Shown here: positions 25,974-33,756 of the stretch, in pieces
Position numbering within the stretch: the stretch's first letter is position 1
How the letters are laid out: every line of letters begins with the position of its first letter
NCBI GenBank assembly: GCA_003165315.1
Contig: PLSX01000127.1
Span: forward strand, 1 to 39,647
Source of the DNA: Acidobacteriota bacterium
GTDB taxonomy: Bacteria > Acidobacteriota > Terriglobia > UBA7540
Reading direction: 5' to 3'
DNA: 39,647 nucleotides
Translations under genes and position numbers: made by a program
Notes under the pieces: model-generated
What the model was told of the DNA's origin: nothing
Seen by the model: the letters and a program-made list of their open reading frames with translations, nothing else
Databases searched by the model: none

Positions 25974-28799
25974 GTGCGCAAGAACCATCTGCTTTATCTA
26001 TTCCTCATAATTTTTGCGGGTTTGGCTTCTGCCCGATTTGTTTCAACGGGAAGGGCGCAGGGGCCTCAAACCGCCACCGAAGTCAACAATTCCCAGGCTC
26101 ACGCAGCGGGGACGCCTACAATCGCTCTGCGAGGCACGACGCTCTTAACCAAACCGGTTAAGGATGACCTGCGTGAGGAGCAGCGCCAGCAGATTATCAA
26201 CTATTTCCTGTCACAGATTGCCGCCGCTCCGGCCAAGCGCGATGCCCTGTGGCGCGCGAACTTTTCTTCCCCGGGTTCGTACAAAGCCTCGATTGAGCCG
26301 CATCGGGCCCATCTTCGCAAAATGCTGGGCCTCACCGATTCCCACCTCAGAACGCCGCAAATTAACCTTCTGAGCGAGAACACGAATCTGCGAGTTGAGG
26401 AGTTGACCCTGTCGCTTGACACTGGATTCAGGGCGCGGTCGCTCTTCTTCCTTCCCAAAACCGCAGCCTTGGCAGGAGGAGTTATCGCCATTCCCCCCAC
26501 CACAGAGAGCCGCGAAGAGTTCGCTGGCGTGATGGATGGGGCAACGCCAGCCGCGTGGCTGAAACTGCTCCTCGCACGCAATCTCGCCGTCGCGGTTCCG
26601 ATAACGATTGAGAGAAGCGATGATCACCCCATCTGCAATCAGGCGGGTGGCAAGGATCGCCGCCGCGTTTTGTGGCGCGCGGGTTTCATTGTGGGCCGAA
26701 CCATGGTGGGGCTGGAGGTGCAGCAAGCACTGGCCCTGCGCCAATATCTCGCCTCGCGGCAGGAAATCGAAGCCAAGCCCATCGCAGTAATGGGAATGGA
26801 ACAAGGTGGCATGACCGCCCTTTATGCGGCCGCGCTGGATGAACATTTCGCGGCCGGCGCGAGCCTTGACTACTTTCAGCAAAGGGAGAATTGCTGGCAG
26901 GAGCCCGTTGACCGGGTCCTCAATGGCCAGCTCAATGAATTCGGCGACGCGGAAGTAGCGGCGCTTATTGCACCGCGCCCGCTGCTGATTGCCACATCTC
27001 CCGAAGGCGTAATTTCAAAGGCCAGGGTCAATGCTGAATGCGCACGAGCCCGGCGTTTCTACCAAGGCTTAAAATGTGAAAACAGACTGGTGGAACTCAC
27101 TTCGCAGCAGGGCACACTTGAAGCCATGGCACTGAGATTGGCAGATGAGTTGGGCACGAAGGAAGATTCAAACCCGCCGAACATTACTCTGCGAGTTTCC
27201 TACGGGCAGATTGAACAAGCCCGCGACCAGCAATTTGAAGGGTGGTTTCAATACTTGCAGAGTTTGATTTCCTCGAGCAGCCAAACACGCAAGCGTCATT
27301 GGCAGCTTGACTCCACACCCGCCACAGCCCGGGCAAGGAAGGTGGAACAACTTCGAGCGGAGTTGGCGCAACTGGTGGGAGTGATTCCCGCAGGCAAGAT
27401 TCCCATGAATGCCCGCACCAGATTGACCGCGGAAACGGATAAGTTTCGGGCTTATGACGTTTTCCTGGACGTCCTTCCAGGGGTGGAAGTCTACGGGCAA
27501 CTTCTGGTGCCGCGCTCGGCGGGCGAACTGGGGCATCAACGCCTTCCCGTAGTGGTCTGCCAGCACGGATTTGATGGCGCGCCCAAATACGTGAGCGGCG
27601 TCGGCGAGGACCTGGAATCCAATGATCACTTTTACCACCGTTTTGGCCAGCGCCTGGCGGAACGAGGGTATGTTGTTTTTGCGCCCTACCTGACGGTTCC
27701 CGAAGTAAAGCATACAGACGTCATAGTTCACCGGGCGGATCTGGTAAATCCACTGGTGAGAATGGCGGCACCGCTCGGATTGATGCGCACGAGTATTGAA
27801 CTGGCCAAGCTCCACCGGGTGGTTGATTTCCTGCAATCATTGTCGTTCGTCGACGCCGATCATATGGGATACTATGGCCTTTCATACGGTGGATATTCCG
27901 CCATCTGGATGCCGCCACTCGAACCTCGGCTGAAAGTTACCATCATTTCCGCGCATTTTAACGACTGGCAAACTATGCTGACCGATTCGACGCGGCAGGG
28001 TGACTCCTATTGGAGCCTCCCCGACGAGGACTTTTACAACTGGAATGTGCTCAACCGCTTTGTGCATACCGAGCTGATCTCTGCAATGTGGCCACGGCCA
28101 GTCTGCATTGAATATGGTTCGCAAGACCAGGTCACCACGGCCGCGTGGCATCAACGCGCGTGGCAGGAGGTCAATACCTTCGCCGAGGCTTGGGGAATGC
28201 AGGGCAAGATTGTCGACGAAGACTTTGATGGCCCACACTCCATTCACGGCATCGCCACGTTCTTCTTTCTCGACCGCTGGCTCCGTCCGGATCGACCCGC
28301 CGGCCGCGATTTTGGCTGCAAACATGACGATTACTGTTATCAAAATCTTGCACCCGGAAATCATGGTTATGACTTAAACACAGTCTCAGGCGCGCCCTAT
28401 GTCACAAAACCTGTTGATTCAAGCCCTGAGACAATTATCCGCGGACAATTCTATGTGACCGCAGGAACGCCTACGTTCACTGGCATGGCGTTTAAGCTTG
28501 CCCGCACCGGGAATCCCGGAAACCTGGTTGTTCGTTTCGGATCGCAGGAAGGTGCGGCGGATTTGGGCGAGGCCGAGGTCCCTTCCCAGGCCGTTGACCC
28601 GCAAAACCCGCTGTGGCACGAAGCGACGCTCAAAAGTCCCATTCGGTTGGATCCGCAAAAGCTTTACTCTTTTGAGCTCCTGGCGAAGTCCGGCCACGCC
28701 CCTGTCGACGATTATGTGGTGTTTGGACCTCGGCCGCTGGGTGGCGAGGATTATCCGAACGCCTTTGGCCTGTCATTTCGCACGCTCACGCGTCAATAG
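25974..28799 (+). CDS. Secreted protein with two alpha/beta-hydrolase domains, the first degenerate
   Basis: This is a 941-residue exported protein (signal peptide HLLYLFLIIFAGLASARF). Domain 1 (about residues 60-400) has an acetyl-xylan-esterase/dienelactone-hydrolase shape, but its nucleophile elbow reads GMEQGG with Glu276 in place of Ser. The usual acid and His sites also look lost (IATSPEGVISK, TSQQGTLEAM). Domain 2 (about 400-790) keeps a full triad: Ser637 (YYGLSYGGY), Asp718 (GSQDQVTT) and His755 (FDGPHSIHG). A C-terminal beta-sandwich (about 815-941) may bind carbohydrate. It probably de-esterifies a polysaccharide outside the cytoplasm, inferred from domain 2 and the neighbouring glycosidase. 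The start is GTG 25974 with GGGGGCAAG upstream. The next gene begins 31 bases later. Confidence 0.8.
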   Translation: MRKNHLLYLFLIIFAGLASARFVSTGRAQGPQTATEVNNSQAHAAGTPTIALRGTTLLTKPVKDDLREEQRQQIINYFLSQIAAAPAKRDALWRANFSSPGSYKASIEPHRAHLRKMLGLTDSHLRTPQINLLSENTNLRVEELTLSLDTGFRARSLFFLPKTAALAGGVIAIPPTTESREEFAGVMDGATPAAWLKLLLARNLAVAVPITIERSDDHPICNQAGGKDRRRVLWRAGFIVGRTMVGLEVQQALALRQYLASRQEIEAKPIAVMGMEQGGMTALYAAALDEHFAAGASLDYFQQRENCWQEPVDRVLNGQLNEFGDAEVAALIAPRPLLIATSPEGVISKARVNAECARARRFYQGLKCENRLVELTSQQGTLEAMALRLADELGTKEDSNPPNITLRVSYGQIEQARDQQFEGWFQYLQSLISSSSQTRKRHWQLDSTPATARARKVEQLRAELAQLVGVIPAGKIPMNARTRLTAETDKFRAYDVFLDVLPGVEVYGQLLVPRSAGELGHQRLPVVVCQHGFDGAPKYVSGVGEDLESNDHFYHRFGQRLAERGYVVFAPYLTVPEVKHTDVIVHRADLVNPLVRMAAPLGLMRTSIELAKLHRVVDFLQSLSFVDADHMGYYGLSYGGYSAIWMPPLEPRLKVTIISAHFNDWQTMLTDSTRQGDSYWSLPDEDFYNWNVLNRFVHTELISAMWPRPVCIEYGSQDQVTTAAWHQRAWQEVNTFAEAWGMQGKIVDEDFDGPHSIHGIATFFFLDRWLRPDRPAGRDFGCKHDDYCYQNLAPGNHGYDLNTVSGAPYVTKPVDSSPETIIRGQFYVTAGTPTFTGMAFKLARTGNPGNLVVRFGSQEGAADLGEAEVPSQAVDPQNPLWHEATLKSPIRLDPQKLYSFELLAKSGHAPVDDYVVFGPRPLGGEDYPNAFGLSFRTLTRQ

Positions 28800-28830
28800 G
28801 ACGAGTATCTGCTCACCATGGAGTCGACGG

Positions 28831-31143
28831 ATGAAACGTAGAACATTTTTGCAAGGTACGGCAGGCGGATTGGGCGCCTGGGTGGGATGGCGGGGAGAGG
28901 TGGCGAATGCGCGCCCGGGGTGTTCGGCCGTAGTTCCCCCCTTGCCCGCAGATTTGGCCAGTGATGGTTACCACCCCCCGGAATGGTTGCACTACGCCCA
29001 GGCTGTTTATTTTGACGGATACTCGCCGCCTCTTTATCCCCACATGAAGGACTTTGACGCCCGGCGTCTGGTGGAAGTTGTTACCGGATTGGGCGGAAAC
29101 CTCTTGCGGTTCCAGCCCATCGGTTATCGCGCCTACTACCCAAGCCAGGCTTTTCCGCTGCATGACGAATTGAGCAGACGCGATTTAATTGAGGAGGTCT
29201 CGAGGGAGTGCCGCCGCGCCGGCGTGCATTTATACTGCTACACCAATTATGGTTTCGGTCTGATGCTTGAACCTGAGTTTCTGCAGGCCAATCCTCGGTT
29301 CAATGACTGGCTGTTGCGCGACCCCGACGGAAACCCGTATGGGGTTTATTCCCACTACGGCTGGACGCCCGCCCCGCGAATGATCTGCTTTACGGGAGAT
29401 CTGTACCGCGCCGCCCTGCGGCAGGTTGCCAGTGAATACTGTGCCCACGACATCGATGGCATGTACTTTGACAGCCCGAGTGAGTTCACTTACACGGGAA
29501 TCTGTTTCTGTGACAACTGTCGGAGTAATTTCAAGAAGTTTACGGGCATGGATATCAAGCGGCTGCGAGCGTTCGGCAGCAGGCCCGGACTCAACTCCGA
29601 TCCCGCCTCGTTCCCCCCGAGCGCCGACATGGAGGCACTACAGGCCTGGTACGCGTGGGCACAGAGTCTGGTGCAGAAGGATCTGCTGGACTTTCGCAAG
29701 ATCATCCACGGCAGCGGCAAGTTCATGATGTGCCATAACGGCGCGACATGGCATGGCAATTCCCTGCCCCTCCAGTACAGGATTTCCGACGGCTTCATGG
29801 TGGAGGCCAGCCGGGAAGTTCACGATCGACTGATGACAGGAATGAAAGGCGCGTCCATGGCGAGGCCGTATCGAAAAGTGGCGCAGATGTACCTGGGAAG
29901 CTACGCCATTGGATGGTACAACGAACCACCGCATGAACGCCCCTGGGTGGTTCACAACACTAATCTTGAAGAGAGCGACGAAATCCGCATGGAGGGCTTC
30001 GCCAACCTGGCCTGCGGGAATACGCCCATCTACGCCACTGCCAATCGCGCCTATTTTAAAGTTGGTGGGGGCAGCACTGAATCAACAAAGGAAGTTTTTG
30101 AGTTCATGCGGCGGGTGGAGGCCCTGCACAAAGGCAGCGTTCCGGTTCCATACGTAAGCATTGTGCCCACATGGGAAGCGCTGCAACTTTGGCGCACCCG
30201 GCAGACAAGCTGGAACTGGCCGACGATGAGCCAGGCCATGGGACTCGCGATGCTCGATGAGCGCATCAGTGTGGACGTCAACGCCGGCACCGAAATCAGT
30301 GAAGCGTGGCTGCGGGAGCAAAAGGTCATTGCACTGTGCGGAGCATCTGGAGTCTCTGAACACATTGCCGCGCAGTTGACGGATTGGGTGGCGTCTGGAG
30401 GCGGGTTGCTCGCCACCTATGATACGGGCTTGTATAACGACCACGGTGAATTGCGAAAAGATGGAGGCGCACTGAGCAAGGTGTTGGGCGTCGAGATGCG
30501 AGGCGCGCCGCCGGGAAGCCAGCCCGAGTGCTTTTATCGCATGAAGCAGAGCCATCCGGCACTCGGTGATTACACTTCCGGTGCAATCGTGGAGGGCGAT
30601 GGCCAAATCGTACCCGTTGCGGCAGTTGGAGATGCGAAGATCCTGGCGGAAAGCTGGAATTTGGGAACGGGCGACGTGCGCGGCCCGGCAATCATCGTCA
30701 ACCAATTTGGAAAGGGCCGGACGATTTACGTGAGCGGCAGTTTGGAGGCCAATTACATCTCCGACCGCGTAAGATCCACTTCAAAATTGCTGGGCTCAAT
30801 AGTGCATTACCTTGGAGCAGCCGCGCCCCAACCATTTCGCTTGAAGGCTCCTCGAGGTGTTTATGGCGTGCTCAGGCGCTCACCCAATGGGGATTTGTTG
30901 CTCTGGGTGTTGGCTAATGTGGGCTTCAAGGACGCGGCTTCCGGGCGAATGCGGCAGGAATATGTTCCCGTTCATGATATTGAAGTGGCGATTCGAATCC
31001 CAGAGGGCAGGCAAGCCGGAACCATGAAGCTGTTGCGGACGGGCGTGGACGCTGCATCTTTCCGCGTCGAGAATGGATACGCGCTGGCGACGGTTCCAAA
31101 ATTGCATATCGCCGAGGTCGTGCACCTGGCGCTCAGGACGTAA
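28831..31143 (+). CDS. Tat-exported GHL6/GH42-like glycoside hydrolase
   Basis: This is a 770-residue protein with a twin-arginine signal (MKRRTFLQGTAGGLGAWVGW). The catalytic TIM-barrel-like part carries VHLYCYTNYGFGLMLEPEF, HDIDGMYFDSPSEFTYTG (about residues 206-223) and a Cys pair pattern CFCDNC (about 226-231). These match the 'hypothetical glycosyl hydrolase 6' group near GH42 and GH29. A beta-galactosidase trimerisation-like domain (about 480-660, IALCGASGVSEHIAAQLTDW) and a beta C-terminal part follow. Enzymatic activity has not been shown for most of this group. The start is the ATG at 28831, preceded by GGAG. It is probably co-transcribed with the preceding esterase-like gene. Its end overlaps the convergent VOC gene by 11 bases. 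Confidence 0.78.
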   Translation: MKRRTFLQGTAGGLGAWVGWRGEVANARPGCSAVVPPLPADLASDGYHPPEWLHYAQAVYFDGYSPPLYPHMKDFDARRLVEVVTGLGGNLLRFQPIGYRAYYPSQAFPLHDELSRRDLIEEVSRECRRAGVHLYCYTNYGFGLMLEPEFLQANPRFNDWLLRDPDGNPYGVYSHYGWTPAPRMICFTGDLYRAALRQVASEYCAHDIDGMYFDSPSEFTYTGICFCDNCRSNFKKFTGMDIKRLRAFGSRPGLNSDPASFPPSADMEALQAWYAWAQSLVQKDLLDFRKIIHGSGKFMMCHNGATWHGNSLPLQYRISDGFMVEASREVHDRLMTGMKGASMARPYRKVAQMYLGSYAIGWYNEPPHERPWVVHNTNLEESDEIRMEGFANLACGNTPIYATANRAYFKVGGGSTESTKEVFEFMRRVEALHKGSVPVPYVSIVPTWEALQLWRTRQTSWNWPTMSQAMGLAMLDERISVDVNAGTEISEAWLREQKVIALCGASGVSEHIAAQLTDWVASGGGLLATYDTGLYNDHGELRKDGGALSKVLGVEMRGAPPGSQPECFYRMKQSHPALGDYTSGAIVEGDGQIVPVAAVGDAKILAESWNLGTGDVRGPAIIVNQFGKGRTIYVSGSLEANYISDRVRSTSKLLGSIVHYLGAAAPQPFRLKAPRGVYGVLRRSPNGDLLLWVLANVGFKDAASGRMRQEYVPVHDIEVAIRIPEGRQAGTMKLLRTGVDAASFRVENGYALATVPKLHIAEVVHLALRT

Positions 31144-31756
31144 GCTCAACATCGCCCTTGGGGCTGGCAATGCAAGCAAGTAACAATGGCTTTTCCCCTG
31201 GCTCCACGGCCACCTCAACCGCCAGCATTTTGCAGGCACTTGCCAAATCCGCAACGTCCGGCGATTGCAAGCGAAAGCTTTTGAGCGTGCATCCTGCGGG
31301 CGCGTCCGCAGAGGGATGAACCGAATCACGGCCCCATTCGATGAAGAATGGCAGCATCCCGCCGCGGTTGTCCCACAAGTGAAATAATTTCCAACTTAAC
31401 AGCTTGCCGTCGGGACGAGTGCGCGCGCCGTCATGCGGCCCGTCAATGGGGATATCTGCCGCACTGGCTTTTTGCGCAAGCGCGGTGAGGTCCGAGGTGT
31501 GCACCGCCCAGGCAATCAGCCGCGGTTCTGCCAGGGCAAGAACCTGCTTAAACCAGGTTGGTACAGTTTGTTGGGGATCGGGAGCAATGATCTCCAAATA
31601 GCTGTCCGGCCCAAGCGAAAGAAGAGCGTTGCGCGTTCCGCGGCCGGGATGAACACCGCCGAAGACCGCGCGGACACCCATCCACTGTTCCACCCAATCA
31701 ACGCCACGATCAAGGTCATTAATTCCCAGGATGATATGGTCAAGCCCTGTCTGCAT
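31133..31756 (-). CDS. Glyoxalase-like (VOC superfamily) protein
   Basis: This is a 207-residue protein of the Glyoxalase_3-type VOC group. It starts with GLDHIILGINDLDRGVDWVE, typical of the betaalphabetabetabeta unit, and continues with NALLSLGPDSYLEIIAPDPQ and a C-terminal repeat (LKSFRLQSPDVADLASACK). His6 and Glu53 are candidate metal ligands. The substrate is unknown. GGGAGCG lies just before the ATG. It is 16 bases downstream of the UroD-like gene on the same strand, so the two form an operon. Its last 11 bases overlap the 3' end of the convergent glycosidase gene. Confidence 0.78.
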   Translation of the reverse strand: MQTGLDHIILGINDLDRGVDWVEQWMGVRAVFGGVHPGRGTRNALLSLGPDSYLEIIAPDPQQTVPTWFKQVLALAEPRLIAWAVHTSDLTALAQKASAADIPIDGPHDGARTRPDGKLLSWKLFHLWDNRGGMLPFFIEWGRDSVHPSADAPAGCTLKSFRLQSPDVADLASACKMLAVEVAVEPGEKPLLLACIASPKGDVELTS

Positions 31757-31772
31757 CGCTCCCTGCTCCCAA

Positions 31773-32849
31773 TTAAAGAAAGGTCTTCAACCGCTCCAGA
31801 AAATACCGGTAGTTCTCGTATGGCGTGTCGGGTGTGGCGGAGTGGTCAAGCATGGGAAGATACCCGCCCTCAGCGATGAGGGGCTTCACGCGCTCAAGTT
31901 CCTTCTCAATCGCATCGCGCCCCACCGCCAAGGACCGCTTATCGACCCCGCCCCACATGCGCAGGTCGCGGCCGTACTTCTTTCGCAGTGCCACCACATC
32001 CATATCCGCTTGGACCTCGAAGGGGTAAAGGATATCGATCCCCGAATCCAACCAAACCGGGATCAGGGGATCAATGTTTCCGTCGCTATCCAGGCCAAAC
32101 ATGTGCACACCGTGGGCGCGTCCGAAATCCACTACTTTGCGGTAGCGCGGCAGCATGAAATGGCGGGACAGCTTCGGCGAAAGTAGGGGCGCGGTGTGGT
32201 AGGCCATATCCTCCCAGAATCCAAAGACGTCGACATCGGTGACTTCCAGAATTTGCGACAGCATTTGGATGAGGAAATCCGCGTCGGCCTCCAGCATCTC
32301 CTCGACGAAGGCGGGGTCATCGTAGAAGAGCGTGCAGAGACTCTCCACGCCTACCAGATTGCGTTGCGGCCCAAAGAAGCCGCCCCAGCGGTCGGCAATG
32401 ATGACGAAGGGGAAATCGCGGTTGCGGAGGCCCCCCAGGCGCTGGCGCCAATCCGGCCCAATGCGCTGCGCCAGGTCCGGCCGCATCCTCTCACGCCAAT
32501 ACTTGCGAAAGTCTTCGCGTGTTTCCACAGGATAGCGGATGAATTGCGGCATGGAACTCAACGGGTTGTTCTTAAATTCCCGCATCACGATGCCTTGAGG
32601 ATCTACAAAGGTCACGTGCTCGCTGTCTTCCTCCAGGATATCCCTCGCAAACGGAGGCTGAGGCCAGAACCAGGAGTATTCCACCAGCCACTTGTCACAG
32701 CCAAATTCGGTCTTGCCTTGAACGTACCCTCCCTCCCTTGCCCATCTTTCCGCGGTTTCGGGCCAGGTGGGCCACATGAATTCATAAAAAGGGGCACGGT
32801 CGACGGCTTTATATTGCATGGTGCGGGAAAACCGTTCGCGAGCATTCAT
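31773..32849 (-). CDS. Uroporphyrinogen-decarboxylase-like protein (corrinoid methyltransferase-type)
   Basis: This is a 358-residue TIM-barrel protein of the UroD/MtaA/MtbA superfamily. It opens with MNARERFSRTMQYKAVDRAP and closes with YLPMLDHSATPDTPYENYRY, both typical of the non-haem branch. The position where zinc-dependent members have H-x-C-G reads VHMFGLDSDGN, so the Cys ligand is missing. It may act as a demethylase with a different active site or not be a methyltransferase. AAGGAAG lies about four bases before the ATG. It sits upstream of the VOC gene, and downstream of the regulator gene with a 156-base gap. Whether it works with the sugar genes is unclear. Confidence 0.8.
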   Translation of the reverse strand: MNARERFSRTMQYKAVDRAPFYEFMWPTWPETAERWAREGGYVQGKTEFGCDKWLVEYSWFWPQPPFARDILEEDSEHVTFVDPQGIVMREFKNNPLSSMPQFIRYPVETREDFRKYWRERMRPDLAQRIGPDWRQRLGGLRNRDFPFVIIADRWGGFFGPQRNLVGVESLCTLFYDDPAFVEEMLEADADFLIQMLSQILEVTDVDVFGFWEDMAYHTAPLLSPKLSRHFMLPRYRKVVDFGRAHGVHMFGLDSDGNIDPLIPVWLDSGIDILYPFEVQADMDVVALRKKYGRDLRMWGGVDKRSLAVGRDAIEKELERVKPLIAEGGYLPMLDHSATPDTPYENYRYFLERLKTFL

Positions 32850-33005
32850 AAGGCTTCCTTGGGCGAAATAGTTGCGGCGAGATTATGCCACAGATTGGTG
32901 GCTTTGGCCCGTTTGCAATCCTGGCGACTGATGGGAAAAAGGCGAGCGTTGCTCAATGAGGCAAAAAAGATCCCTGGTCATTCACTTTGCTGAATTGAAG
33001 AGGAA

Positions 33006-33692
33006 TTACGAGGAAAACTTATATCCCTGCCCATGAACGGTAATGATGTATTTGGGCTGCTTGGGATCATCTTCAAGCTTTTGCCGCAACCAGGCCACGT
33101 GGACATCAACCGTTCGCGTGGACGGCGCGGAGGAGTAGCCCCAGACGTCCTTCAGAAGTTCATCACGAGTCAAGGTCTTCCCGCGATGCTCAATCAGATA
33201 ACGAAGTAATTGGAACTCCTTGGTCGAAAGTGAAGCGGGCGCGCCATTACGAAACACCTCGGAATGCCGCATATCGATACGGAGCGGTCCAAAATCATAA
33301 AAGTCCGGTCCGTCGCTTCCGGTCCTGCTTCCCCGCCGCAGCAAGGCCTCAACGCGGGCCAGGAGTTCAGCCATTTCGAATGGCTTGGTCAGATAGTCGT
33401 CAGCCCCTATTTTGAGTCCCTTTACTTTGTCGGTCATTTGGGTGCGCGCTGTAAGCATCAGGATGGGCGTGGTGAAACCTCGTTCTCGAAGTTCCTGGCA
33501 AATCTCGAAGCCGCCTTTGCCGGGCAGCATGACATCCAGAATGATGAGCCCGAAATGATCGCGCGTGGCCCGCTCCACGGCCTCACTTCCGTCGTATAGC
33601 GATTCCACCGAGTAGCCCTCGCTGCGAAGGCGATCGGTCAGCGTCAGGACCAACCCGGGTTCATCTTCAACTAATAAAATATTGGAATTCAT
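33006..33692 (-). CDS. OmpR/PhoB-type response regulator
   Basis: This 228-residue regulator has a receiver domain with the phosphoacceptor Asp53 (LIILDVMLPGKGG), the acidic pair in LLVEDEPG, and KPFEMAELLARV. A winged-helix DNA-binding domain follows (about residues 130-225: LSTKEFQLLRYLIEHRGKTL, YSSAPSTRTVDVHVAWLRQK). GAGGGAAC directly precedes the ATG at 33692. It is the last gene of the metallo-hydrolase - kinase - regulator set, 64 bases after the kinase, and should be the kinase's partner. Target genes are unknown. Confidence 0.93.
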   Translation of the reverse strand: MNSNILLVEDEPGLVLTLTDRLRSEGYSVESLYDGSEAVERATRDHFGLIILDVMLPGKGGFEICQELRERGFTTPILMLTARTQMTDKVKGLKIGADDYLTKPFEMAELLARVEALLRRGSRTGSDGPDFYDFGPLRIDMRHSEVFRNGAPASLSTKEFQLLRYLIEHRGKTLTRDELLKDVWGYSSAPSTRTVDVHVAWLRQKLEDDPKQPKYIITVHGQGYKFSS

Positions 33693-33756
33693 GTTCCCTC
33701 TTTCTCGCCCTGGGTGGAATTGCAAACCTTGCTGCTTTCCGTGTCAGCAGCAAGAT

